Source: Verrucomicrobia bacterium UBA1263
GTDB taxonomy: Bacteria; Verrucomicrobiota; Verrucomicrobiia; Limisphaerales; UBA1412
Assembly (NCBI GenBank): GCA_002308515.1
Contig: DBVN01000038.1
Location: 3,201 to 21,695, forward strand
Length of the DNA stretch: 18,495 bases
Reading direction: 5' to 3'
Part shown: piece by piece, positions 1 to 6,994 of the stretch
Layout: each line of letters opens with the position of its first letter
How positions within the stretch are numbered: the first letter of the stretch is position 1
Notes under the pieces: generated by a model
Told to the model about the DNA's origin: nothing
Databases searched by the model: none
The model's input: only the letters and a program-made list of their open reading frames with translations
Made by a program: the position numbers and the translations under genes

Positions 1-1
1 G

Positions 2-40
2 GCGCGCTGGCGCGATCCCGAACCGGAAGACGCGAAATGA
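2..40 (+). CDS. C-terminal end of an unidentified protein (partial)
   Basis: The left edge of the window is open in this frame for 12 codons and ends in TGA. The visible tail is ARWRDPEPEDAK, a charged, proline-containing end typical of a soluble protein's C-terminus. The codons are GC-rich, like the core genes of the window and unlike the AT-rich genes just downstream. Too little is visible to name a family. The two other forward frames are also possible, so the choice of frame is an inference from codon use. Confidence 0.3.
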   Translation, partial: ARWRDPEPEDAK

Positions 41-216
41 CCCATTACGGATAACAGGTCATCGCAAAACAAAATTTTGTCTTTCTTGTCTTAGATATCG
101 TGACGATGCGGCGGTGAGTGGATTTTTCATTTTTCTCTTGCATAAATTATGAAAATATAACATACAATGTGTGTTTGCAAAAATCTTGCAAGTGGTAGGT
201 AAATTATTAATAACTT
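41..216. other. Intergenic region, AT-rich, with small palindromes
   Basis: No gene is visible in these 176 bases. Two symmetric elements can be seen: the perfect 12-base palindrome ACAAAATTTTGT at 69-80, and ATCGT-G-ACGAT at 97-107. Either could be an operator half-site pair, but short palindromes are common in AT-rich DNA. The region probably carries the promoter of the following gene. Confidence 0.3.
138..168 (+). promoter_or_regulatory. Weak candidate sigma-70-type promoter
   Basis: TTGCAT at 138-143 resembles a -35 box and TACAAT at 163-168 a -10 box, but the 19-base spacer is longer than the optimal 17. It lies about 50 bases before the ATG at 217 in the only intergenic space available to that gene. 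AT-rich sequence makes chance matches likely. Confidence 0.22.
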
Positions 217-891
217 ATGATAAAAAGATTTTTTCTTATTTTTGCTTTTGGATTAGGCATAAATGTTCTTTATGCCGAGAATGATACCAATGCTTTCACT
301 GTAATTGGAAAATTTTTTACTCCTAATAATAATTTACCCAATTATGAAAATACAACGAATATAGCGGATGTTACCTTTTATCGAAATCAGGATCAATGGA
401 AAATGCTTTTTATGCCTGTGAAGGTTCTTCCCTTTGAAAGTATTCCCTCAAAACCAACAGAATATGGGATGGTTGACACAACAAACACTTATAAAAATTA
501 TCATTTCAATCTCTCCCCAGAAAAAGCATCCATAAATCAGCATTCTCTGAATTTCTACGCGGGATCCGTTCCTGGAGGTGTAAATATTCTCTGGTTTGCT
601 TTTTGGGGCGGAACTTATTTAAATGGGAAAGAATCCGGAAAAATGATAGAATCACCTTTTCCTTCTCCTTCTGATCATGAACGAAGAATGGAGGTGAAGG
701 CAGAGTGGAAAATCCATGATGAAAATGCGCGGTTTCCAATGGTAGAAAGTTATACTTCTTACTTTGGTGAGAAAAGGTGGATTTTTGATAATACTCTGCG
801 TAGAAATGTATTGACATCCATCTCAAAGAAAAATCAAGGTTTGCCAGATGTAAACTATCAGGTACTGGAATGGACAAATGTTTTAGGGTAA
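217..891 (+). CDS. Secreted hypothetical protein; N-terminal part of a stop-interrupted gene
   Basis: This is a 224-residue protein of no family I recognise. Residues 1-20 form a clear signal peptide: a lysine/arginine start, a hydrophobic core, and LYA before the mature chain at about Glu21. The mature part is rich in aromatic residues and asparagine, as expected of a periplasmic or surface domain. The reading frame ends at TAA (889-891), but the same frame stays open past it. It continues as ...DFPLK... through to 1305, where a transmembrane helix appears. The simplest reading is one gene of about 362 codons (signal peptide, ectodomain, C-terminal anchor) broken by a nonsense change. There is no good Shine-Dalgarno motif before the ATG. 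Codon use is AT-rich, unlike the tricorn gene. If translated as is, the product is an unanchored truncated exported protein. Confidence 0.7.
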   Translation: MIKRFFLIFAFGLGINVLYAENDTNAFTVIGKFFTPNNNLPNYENTTNIADVTFYRNQDQWKMLFMPVKVLPFESIPSKPTEYGMVDTTNTYKNYHFNLSPEKASINQHSLNFYAGSVPGGVNILWFAFWGGTYLNGKESGKMIESPFPSPSDHERRMEVKAEWKIHDENARFPMVESYTSYFGEKRWIFDNTLRRNVLTSISKKNQGLPDVNYQVLEWTNVLG

Positions 892-897
892 GATTTT

Positions 898-940
898 CCG
901 CTGAAAGCGGTTGTAAAAGCAAAAATGCTTTCAGCATTTG
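898..940 (+). other. Overlapping inverted repeats just after the internal stop codon
   Basis: Two small perfect hairpins lie in tandem: CCGCT-gaa-AGCGG at 898-910 and AAATGCT-ttc-AGCATTT at 923-939. GCTGAAAGC (900-908) is also the exact reverse complement of GCTTTCAGC (927-935), so a 9-base-pair long stem could form instead of the two small ones. The first hairpin begins six bases after the TAA at 889-891, and the second contains the ATG at 925. There is no U-run, so it is not an ordinary terminator. The structures are read directly from the sequence; any function is speculative. Confidence 0.35.
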
Positions 941-1305
941 AAAAAAAAGAAACGATTAATACCAACTTCATTTTTCTAGAGATTGAAACGATTACTCCGG
1001 GCATTCCGGAAAATATCTTTGAAATCAATGTATTACCCAAAACGAGTGTTTCCGATAAACGTGTTTACGCGGAGGGTAATATACCTGTTAGATATTCTTA
1101 TTTGTCTGAAGATGGTAAATGGAAATCCTTGGATGAGATCAAAGCTGATCCGGAAATGAAAGAACTAACAATGGGTGCCATCATGGATGAAGATTTGAAA
1201 GCTCCCAGCCCATGGAGAAAAGTTTTCATTGTGATTCTTATCACTCTGACTTTTGGCTTGTTCTTTTTATTTCTCAGAAGATCAAATTCATCAACAAAAA
1301 GTTAA
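925..1305 (+). CDS. Membrane-anchored C-terminal part of the stop-interrupted gene
   Basis: These 126 residues lie in the same frame as the preceding gene, separated only by its TAA and 11 further in-frame sense codons. The fragment has about 90 residues of soluble domain, then a transmembrane helix (about residues 96-115, VFIVILITLTFGLFFLFL) followed by a short basic tail (RRSNSSTKS). It has no signal peptide of its own, so a separately started product would put a presumed outer domain in the cytoplasm. No Shine-Dalgarno motif precedes the ATG at 925. Both points support its being the distal half of a split gene and not an independent gene. No family is recognised. Reinitiation or stop readthrough remains possible. 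Confidence 0.5.
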   Translation: MLSAFEKKETINTNFIFLEIETITPGIPENIFEINVLPKTSVSDKRVYAEGNIPVRYSYLSEDGKWKSLDEIKADPEMKELTMGAIMDEDLKAPSPWRKVFIVILITLTFGLFFLFLRRSNSSTKS

Positions 1306-1321
1306 TATACAAAAAAGAAAA

Positions 1322-1552
1322 ATTAAAAAGTTGGTCTTGTTATTAACATTATCTATTAGTTCAATATTGATCTATGCTAGTGAAAGCGGATTGGGATATA
1401 AATGTCTTGAAAAAGAAAAAGTAATGAAATCCGGAATAGGAGATTATTTCATAACTTGTCCAAATGTACCAACTTGTAAATTTCAAAATCTATTCAGTTC
1501 CTGCCATTATGATACTAATGTGGTGGTTAGTAAGATATTGCAAACGGAATGA
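1322..1552 (+). CDS. Small secreted cysteine-containing hypothetical protein, start codon uncertain
   Basis: About 76 residues. The N-terminus, KKLVLLLTLSISSILIYA, is a strong signal peptide, followed by a short mature region with five cysteines (YKCL, TCPNVPTC, SSC), compatible with disulfides in the periplasm. No ATG precedes the signal peptide in frame. The choices are ATT at 1322 (giving a start-Lys-Lys N-terminus), TTG at 1331, or a TTG at 1253 inside the previous gene. I placed the start at 1322 because it restores the usual Lys-Lys after the initiator; that codon may be a mutated ATG. No good ribosome binding site is visible. It may be a decaying gene like its upstream neighbour. No family is recognised. 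Confidence 0.35.
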   Translation: MKKLVLLLTLSISSILIYASESGLGYKCLEKEKVMKSGIGDYFITCPNVPTCKFQNLFSSCHYDTNVVVSKILQTE

Positions 1553-1828
1553 TATACCAAATTCTGGATGGACTATTAACCCCAAAATCGCCATCAGGAA
1601 TAAAAAATTCTGAAATCAGGCATCCGGATTTTTATTGACATACTCTGCCACCTCTTCAGGAGGGCAAGAAAGAACCCCGGATGGACACAGGTACACACAA
1701 ATGTTTTTATTTTAACAGGTTAAAAAAATCAAATCTTGTACATCCCGGAAATCTTGTTGAAAGAATTATCTGCGTATATCCATGTGTTTTTAGTTGTCCA
1801 AAAGGGGAGATAAAGATAGACTGTACGC
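1553..1828. other. Intergenic region before the tricorn gene
   Basis: These 276 bases hold no gene I can support. TTGACA at 1635-1640 is a perfect -35 box but has no matching -10 at the right distance. TTGTTG (1754-1759) and TATATC (1775-1780) are a poor pair with a 15-base spacer. GGGGAG at 1804-1809 is Shine-Dalgarno-like but lies 19 bases before the tricorn ATG. No terminator-quality hairpin was found. Confidence 0.4.
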
Positions 1829-4800
1829 ATGTTTGGACACACAAGGTTTCTAACTGGAATCACGGCCTTTGTGATGGCTGTGGGAGCTGTTTCAGTCCTG
1901 GGCGATGACGCTCAGGGACTGGAAACGCGTCTGCTCCGGTTCCCGGCAATCCACGGGGATCAAATCGTTTTTTCTTATTCAGGTGATCTTTATACAGTCA
2001 GCGCGCAGGGCGGGGTTGCCCGGCGCATCACCTCGGATGTGGGGTATGAGATCTTCCCCAAGTTTTCCCCGGACGGGAAGACGATCGCTTTCACCGGTCA
2101 ATATGACGGCAACAGCGAGGTTTATCTGATCCCGGCGGAAGGCGGCGAGCCTCAACGGATCAGCTGGACCCCGACACTGGGTCGTGATGATGTATCCGAC
2201 CGCATGGGCCCCAATAACATCGTGATGGGCTGGAAGGGGAACGAGGGCGTGATCTTCCGTTCCCGCGGTCTGGAGTTCAATGACTGGAAAGGCCGTTTAC
2301 TGGTGGCACCCGTTGACGGCAGTATGCCGGATCAGCTGCCCTTCTCCAGAGGCGCCTGGTGTTCACTTTCGCCGGACGGCAAGAAGATAGCCTATAACCG
2401 GGTCTTCCGCGAATTCCGTACCTGGAAGCGCTACCGCGGCGGTCAGGCCGATGATGTCTGGGTCTATGATTTTGAAACAGGCAAGACGGAGAATATCACC
2501 CAAAACCTGGCTCAGGATATTTTCCCGATGTGGCACGGCGACAAGATCTATTTCGTATCCGACCGTGACGAGAACAAGCGGATGAACGTGTACTGTTACG
2601 ACCTCCAAAGCAAGGAAACGAAGAAACTGACGGATTTTACGGAGTACGATGTCAAGTATCCTTCTCTGGGCGACAAGGCGATCGTTTTCGAGAATGGCGG
2701 TTTTGTTTACAAGATGCTGCTGGATGTGGATAATCCGAAAGCTGAAAAGGTGGAAATCACTTTGGCGGAGGATCATTCCCAGAGACGCGCCCGTATCGAG
2801 AGCGTTGTGAATTACCTGAGAGAATACGGCGTTTCCCCGGACGGGAACCGCGCTTTGTTCGTCGCGCGCGGTGATGTGTTCACGGTTCCGGCCAAGTACG
2901 GCGAGACCCGCAATCTGACCCAGAGCCCCGGCGCGCATGACCGTGACGCGATCTGGTCCCCGGACGGCAAATGGATCGCCTACATCAGTGACCGCACCGG
3001 TGAGGACGAAATCTGGGTGCAGGCTCAGGACGGCAAAACGCCCGCCCGCCAAGTGACCCAGAACGGCATGGTCTATAAATACGCGCCGCAGTGGTCGCCG
3101 GACAGCACCAAGATCGCCTGGAGCGACCGCACGCAGAAGCTCTATTACACGGAAGTGGAGAGCGGCAAGACGGTGCAGGTGGCTTATTCGCCGAAATGGG
3201 AGATCACGCAGTTCGACTGGTCGCCGGATTCCAAGTGGATCGCCTGGGCGCATCCGGAAGAGGAAGACCTGAACCGCATTTATGTTTATTCTCTGGAAAC
3301 AGCGGCTTCCGCGCCGGTAACGGACGGCTGGTATCACAGCAGCGCGCCTGTTTTCAGCAAGGACGGCAAGTATCTGTTCTTTGTGTCGGCGCGTGATTTC
3401 AGTCCGGTCAGCAGTGAGACGGAGTTCAACTACGCGTATTTCGATATGGAGCGCGTTTACCTGGTCACACTGGCCGCGGATACGGAATCGCCCTTCAAAC
3501 CGAAGAGCGATGAAGTTGCCATAGAAAAAACCGAACCGGCCAAGGACGAAAAAGACGCTAAGAAAGAAGAAGCCAAAGAAGTGACGGTGAAGATCGACGT
3601 TGACGGTATCATTGACCGCATCGCGATATTGCCCGGCGCGCCCGGTTCCTACTACGGTCTGACCAGCCAGGGTGATAAATTGTTCTACATGAGGCCCAGC
3701 CGCAAAGAAAGCGGTTCCACTCTGTACAGCTACGACCTGAAGGAACGCAAAGAAAACAAACTGGGCACCGTGAGCGGTTACCAGATCAGCGCCAACGGCA
3801 AGAAGATGCTGGTCCATTCCGGTAAAGATTACGCCATCATGGACGCTTCCGCCAGCAAGGTGGAAATGAAGGACGCGCTGAACCTGAGCGGTTTGAAGAT
3901 GACAGTGGATCGCCAGCTGGAATGGAGACAGATCTTTAATGAATGCTGGCGTCAGATGCGCGACTTTATGTACGATCCCAATCTGCACGGCGTGGATTGG
4001 AAGCTGATGCGCGAACGCTATTCCAAACTGCTGGACAGTGTGAACGTCCGTCAGGATCTGACCTACATCATCGGTGAGATGATCGGCGAACTCAATATCG
4101 GTCACGCCTATGTGGGCGACGGCGATTATGCCAAACCGAACCGGGTCCCTGTCGGATTGCTGGGTGCGGATATCGTGAAGGATAAAGAGACCGGAGTCTA
4201 TCAGATCAAGAAGATCTATCGCGGTCAAAACTGGGCGCCGAATACCCGTTCGCCTCTGACCGAGATCGGCGTTAATGCCAAGGAAGGGGATTATATTCTG
4301 GCAGTGGACGGCAAGTGCGCCAAAGAGATCAAGAACATCTATGAAGCGCTGAACGACACAGCCGGTTCACAGGTGACACTGGTCCTGAACTCCACACCGC
4401 AGTCCGAAGGCAGCCGCGAAGTCGTGGTGGTGCCGGTCGCGGATGAACAGGATCTGCGCTACTACAACTGGGTAGAAAAGAACATCGAAAAAGTGAACAA
4501 GGCCACGGGCGGCCGTGTGGGTTATATCCATATTCCCGACATGGGCGTTCCGGGCATGAATGAGTTTGTGAAGCACTTCTATCCGCAGCTGACCAAGGAG
4601 GCGCTCATCATTGACGTGCGCGGCAACGGCGGCGGCAATATCTCTCCGCAGGTCATGGAACGTCTCTTGCGGGATTCGGTCATGATCAAGATCGTCCGCA
4701 ATACGATCCCCGGCTGGGAACCCGGTATGCAGATAGGGCCGAAAGTCTGCCTGCTGGATGAGTTTTCCGCGTCCGATGGAGATATTTTCTCCTTCCGGTT

Positions 4801-5116
4801 TAAACATTACAAGCTGGGACCGCTGATCGGCAAACGCTCCTGGGGCGGTGTTGTGGGTATCCGCGGCAGTCTGCCTCTGGTGGACGGCGGTATGCTCCGC
4901 AGACCGGAATTCGCGAAATACAGCCTGGATGGCAAGGAGTGGGTCATGGAAGGTCATGGCGTGGATCCCGACATCGAGGTGGAAAACGATCCGGCTCGTG
5001 AATTCCTGGGCGAGGACGCTCAGCTGAGCCGCGGTATCGTGGAAGCTCTCAAAGCACTGGAAACCAGCGCGCGGAAAGTCCCGCCTCCGCCGGCTTATCC
5101 GGTCAAAGCCAGGTAA
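1829..5116 (+). CDS. Tricorn protease, secreted (peptidase family S41)
   Basis: A 1095-residue bacterial tricorn-type serine protease, which trims oligopeptides to shorter peptides. In archaea it is cytosolic, but here a signal peptide (residues 1-25, FLTGITAFVMAVGAVSVLG core) predicts a periplasmic enzyme. Domains in order are a six-bladed propeller (about 35-325) and a seven-bladed propeller (about 325-620) with repeated SPDGK blade motifs, interrupted by a charged Lys/Glu insert (about 554-590). A C1 region (about 680-770), a PDZ domain (about 775-860) and the C2 catalytic domain (about 860-1080) follow. By motif, the nucleophile is Ser982 in FSASDGD, with Asp983 next to it, the histidine is His759 in NIGHAYVG, and the glutamate is Glu1041 in EGHGVDPD. 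Their spacing matches Thermoplasma H746/S965/E1023. The family's Ser745 position is Gly758 here. An in-frame stop at 1817-1819 and the signal peptide fix ATG 1829 as the start, despite a poorly placed ribosome binding site. Confidence 0.95.
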   Translation: MFGHTRFLTGITAFVMAVGAVSVLGDDAQGLETRLLRFPAIHGDQIVFSYSGDLYTVSAQGGVARRITSDVGYEIFPKFSPDGKTIAFTGQYDGNSEVYLIPAEGGEPQRISWTPTLGRDDVSDRMGPNNIVMGWKGNEGVIFRSRGLEFNDWKGRLLVAPVDGSMPDQLPFSRGAWCSLSPDGKKIAYNRVFREFRTWKRYRGGQADDVWVYDFETGKTENITQNLAQDIFPMWHGDKIYFVSDRDENKRMNVYCYDLQSKETKKLTDFTEYDVKYPSLGDKAIVFENGGFVYKMLLDVDNPKAEKVEITLAEDHSQRRARIESVVNYLREYGVSPDGNRALFVARGDVFTVPAKYGETRNLTQSPGAHDRDAIWSPDGKWIAYISDRTGEDEIWVQAQDGKTPARQVTQNGMVYKYAPQWSPDSTKIAWSDRTQKLYYTEVESGKTVQVAYSPKWEITQFDWSPDSKWIAWAHPEEEDLNRIYVYSLETAASAPVTDGWYHSSAPVFSKDGKYLFFVSARDFSPVSSETEFNYAYFDMERVYLVTLAADTESPFKPKSDEVAIEKTEPAKDEKDAKKEEAKEVTVKIDVDGIIDRIAILPGAPGSYYGLTSQGDKLFYMRPSRKESGSTLYSYDLKERKENKLGTVSGYQISANGKKMLVHSGKDYAIMDASASKVEMKDALNLSGLKMTVDRQLEWRQIFNECWRQMRDFMYDPNLHGVDWKLMRERYSKLLDSVNVRQDLTYIIGEMIGELNIGHAYVGDGDYAKPNRVPVGLLGADIVKDKETGVYQIKKIYRGQNWAPNTRSPLTEIGVNAKEGDYILAVDGKCAKEIKNIYEALNDTAGSQVTLVLNSTPQSEGSREVVVVPVADEQDLRYYNWVEKNIEKVNKATGGRVGYIHIPDMGVPGMNEFVKHFYPQLTKEALIIDVRGNGGGNISPQVMERLLRDSVMIKIVRNTIPGWEPGMQIGPKVCLLDEFSASDGDIFSFRFKHYKLGPLIGKRSWGGVVGIRGSLPLVDGGMLRRPEFAKYSLDGKEWVMEGHGVDPDIEVENDPAREFLGEDAQLSRGIVEALKALETSARKVPPPPAYPVKAR

Positions 5117-5130
5117 GGCTTTTACAAAAT

Positions 5131-5170
5131 AAAAAAAAGGCTCGCCGGTATCATTCCGGCGGGCCTGTTT
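5131..5170 (+). terminator. Intrinsic-terminator-like hairpin after the tricorn gene
   Basis: GGCTCGCCGG (5139-5148) pairs with CCGGCGGGCC (5156-5165) across a 7-base loop, ten pairs including one G-U. On the + strand it is followed only by TGTTTG, a weak U-tract. Eight A residues at 5131-5138 would give a perfect U8 tract on the - strand, but no - strand gene lies to its right. The most likely role is to end or attenuate tricorn transcription before the gene at 5188. Confidence 0.55.
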
Positions 5171-5187
5171 GAGAAAGGATTTGAACA

Positions 5188-5712
5188 ATGTATTATATTA
5201 TTGGAAAAGATGGAAAGGAATACGGACCCATTGGAATAGTGGAACTCCAGCAGTGGATCCGTGAGTGTCGGGTCGTTGATGTTACGCTGGTAAAACCGGA
5301 AGGAGCGGATCAATGGGTGCCACTGAAGGATATTCCGGAGCTGGCCGGACTGCTGGGAGGGATGAGTCTTCCTCCTCCGCCTGTCATACCCGCGGAGAAG
5401 AAAACATCCGGGGAAAACGAGCTGGCGTTCTGGGGATTTTGGATCAGTATGGCCAGTCTTTCATGCTGCTGCTTCTGGCCCTGGGGACCCATTATCAGTG
5501 TGATCCTTTGTATCCTGGGATTGGTGGAGATCCAGAAGAATCCGCACCTGAAAGGGAAAGGCATGGCCATTACGGGGATCATCGTCAGCGCGATATTGAT
5601 CCTCATCTGTGGGATAGGCGGATGCGGAGGAATGTTGAGCACGCATGGGGATTTTCCGGATGGTTTCCATAAAAAAATTGAAAAACACATCGAGTGGAAA
5701 ATAGGACGCTGA
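5188..5712 (+). CDS. GYF_2 domain and DUF4190 membrane protein
   Basis: A 174-residue protein. Residues 2-52 match the GYF_2 pattern: YYIIGKDGKEYGPIGIVELQ..., then W43 and P45. This is a small fold thought to bind peptides, and in this setting it faces the cytoplasm. A proline-rich linker (62-68) follows, then a DUF4190-type membrane module with two hydrophobic segments (about 79-113 and 127-148), joined by the characteristic KGKGMAITGIIV stretch. Three adjacent cysteines (93-95) sit at the first helix. The start has a good ribosome binding site (GAAAGGA at 5171-5177). It lies 71 bases after the tricorn gene, with a hairpin between them, and is tightly followed by a DUF2752 gene. Its biochemical role is unknown; related proteins are common in PVC bacteria and Bacteroidota. 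Confidence 0.8.
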   Translation: MYYIIGKDGKEYGPIGIVELQQWIRECRVVDVTLVKPEGADQWVPLKDIPELAGLLGGMSLPPPPVIPAEKKTSGENELAFWGFWISMASLSCCCFWPWGPIISVILCILGLVEIQKNPHLKGKGMAITGIIVSAILILICGIGGCGGMLSTHGDFPDGFHKKIEKHIEWKIGR

Positions 5713-5729
5713 GTCCTTGGAATGTTTCG

Positions 5730-6158
5730 ATGAGACCGCAGAAAGATCCAAGGATCCCCTTGATCTGGCATCAATGCGCGGTGATCGCCGGCTGGTGCGC
5801 GGTCTGTTCGTTTGTTTATATCTTGTGGAGGTTCGCTCCCGAAGAGCATTCCTTTTATCCGCGCTGTGGATTCCTGGAAATGACCGGATGGCAGTGCGCC
5901 GGCTGCGGGATGCTGAGAGCGACTCACGCGCTGGCGCATGGGGAATGGCTGGAGGCTCTGCGTTATAATGTGCTGTGGGTTGCCGCGCTGCCGGTGATAT
6001 TGGGAGTGTGGATCTGGCACAGTGTGGCCGTTTTCCGGGGAAAGCCCCGGCAGGTATGGAACAGCCTGAAGAACCATCCGGGTTATTGTATAGCCGCGGC
6101 TCTGGTCGCACTTGGTTATATGATCTTGAGGAATGTGATATCGGGGTTTTTAGAATAA
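5730..6158 (+). CDS. DUF2752 membrane protein
   Basis: 142 residues from the ATG at 5730. A GTG at 5694 would extend it by 12 residues into the preceding gene. I prefer the ATG because GGAA (5719-5722) lies about seven bases before it and the overlap disappears. The DUF2752 signature is clear: FYPRCGF (42-48), then TGWQCAGCGMLRA (52-64), HALAHGEWLEALRYN (66-80), with cysteines 46, 56 and 59 conserved in the family. There are three hydrophobic segments, at about 14-34, 82-102 and 118-138. The function of the family is unknown; the cysteines suggest metal or redox chemistry, which is inference. The gene starts 17 bases after the GYF_2/DUF4190 gene and probably shares its transcript. Confidence 0.85.
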   Translation: MRPQKDPRIPLIWHQCAVIAGWCAVCSFVYILWRFAPEEHSFYPRCGFLEMTGWQCAGCGMLRATHALAHGEWLEALRYNVLWVAALPVILGVWIWHSVAVFRGKPRQVWNSLKNHPGYCIAAALVALGYMILRNVISGFLE

Positions 6159-6166
6159 AAAAGATT

Positions 6167-6964
6167 ATGGAAAACGAGCAAAAGAAAGAAAAAACTTATT
6201 GGTTATTAGCTTTTTTGCTGGCGATATTATGCGGCGTTACAGTTTGGTTTGGATTATATCCGCCGCCATCCGATTTTTCTATAGGAGATAATCCGTCTCA
6301 TTACCTGGTAGGGGTATTACTCCATACATTTGGAATGGTGATGTTGATAGCTTGCCTGATGGCTTTCTTTGGAGTATTGTATCTTTTACTTTCTACTTTT
6401 AGAAAATTTTGGGTTTTCCCCAAAGCACAAATGGGGATATGGATATATGTAATAGCATTATTGATTTTCTTTTTTTGGAATGCAGCCAGTGTTATTCAAA
6501 CAAAGAAAGAGATAAAGAATAGAGAGGAAATTTCATCAGAAACAAATATTGGTCTTTCTTCAGTAAATAATTTAATCACACCAGGAATGTCTGAAGATCA
6601 AGTAAAAGGAATTTTTGGAATTCCTTCAGAAAAAAAACAGTATGGAGATGTGGAAAGTCATATTTATAATTTTGTTATTTGGTTTAGAAATAACAAATTT
6701 GTAAGTTTAGGATATATCAAACAGGATTGGAGGATAGAAGGAAAAGAGAATGAACCCATCAAATTGAATGAAATCCTTAAAGACATGAGCTTAGATGAGG
6801 TAAATAAACTTTTAGGAGAGCCGGTGGGAAAAAATTACAGTCCCGATGAAATGATGTATCAATATCATATCAGAGTCATTTTCTTAAACGGAAAAGTTGA
6901 AAATTGTATAGCATGGAATGATCTTAAGTATAGAGTGAAAGAGAGAAGATCAAAGCTGAAATAA
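6167..6964 (+). CDS. Membrane protein with two BamE/SmpA-like repeats
   Basis: 265 residues from the ATG at 6167; the frame is open further upstream, but only by running through the DUF2752 gene. Three transmembrane helices (about 11-31, 46-76 and 89-108) are followed by a soluble region holding two copies of a BamE/SmpA-like motif. The first is LITPGMSEDQVKGIFGIPSE (136-155). The second is ILKDMSLDEVNKLLGEPVG (203-221). Each is followed by a beta-rich stretch (YNFVIWFRNNKFVSL and YQYHIRVIFLNGKVENC). BamE-like folds usually occur in outer-membrane lipoproteins or periplasmic adaptors, so this inner-membrane, double-repeat form is unusual. Topology predictions would decide which side the repeats face. 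The gene starts eight bases after the DUF2752 stop but is much more AT-rich than it, and the AT-rich AlbA_2 gene follows 30 bases on. Confidence 0.65.
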   Translation: MENEQKKEKTYWLLAFLLAILCGVTVWFGLYPPPSDFSIGDNPSHYLVGVLLHTFGMVMLIACLMAFFGVLYLLLSTFRKFWVFPKAQMGIWIYVIALLIFFFWNAASVIQTKKEIKNREEISSETNIGLSSVNNLITPGMSEDQVKGIFGIPSEKKQYGDVESHIYNFVIWFRNNKFVSLGYIKQDWRIEGKENEPIKLNEILKDMSLDEVNKLLGEPVGKNYSPDEMMYQYHIRVIFLNGKVENCIAWNDLKYRVKERRSKLK

Positions 6965-6994
6965 ATATTTTTTGAAAATCTTTGATGTTTAGCT

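Noticed and set aside
69..80. Palindrome ACAAAATTTTGT as part of a terminator for the gene ending at 40
   Set aside because: An all-AT-centred 12-base palindrome has no loop and little stability, and no clean U-run follows.
1549..1638. A 29-codon frame whose ATG overlaps the stop of the preceding small ORF (ATGA)
   Set aside because: The ATGA overlap resembles translational coupling, but the peptide has no recognisable feature and the upstream ORF is itself doubtful.
1635..1663. TTGACA at 1635-1640 as a promoter for the tricorn gene
   Set aside because: The -35 box is perfect, but the sequence 16-18 bases downstream (around AGGAGG) has no resemblance to a -10 box.
1681..1908. A 75-codon + strand frame overlapping the tricorn start
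   Set aside because: It overlaps the tricorn signal peptide in another frame, has no ribosome binding site and no recognisable feature. Its Cys/His content looks like chance.
2363..4228. A 621-codon open frame on the - strand inside the tricorn gene
   Set aside because: It lies wholly opposite a well-supported tricorn protease with conserved motifs, has an atypical His/Ile/Val-rich composition, and shows no domain. It is an artefact of GC-biased codons on the coding strand.
5310..6111. Long - strand frames opposite the GYF_2/DUF4190 and DUF2752 genes
   Set aside because: The + strand products show family motifs and good spacing; the - strand products are Pro/Arg/Ser-rich and featureless.
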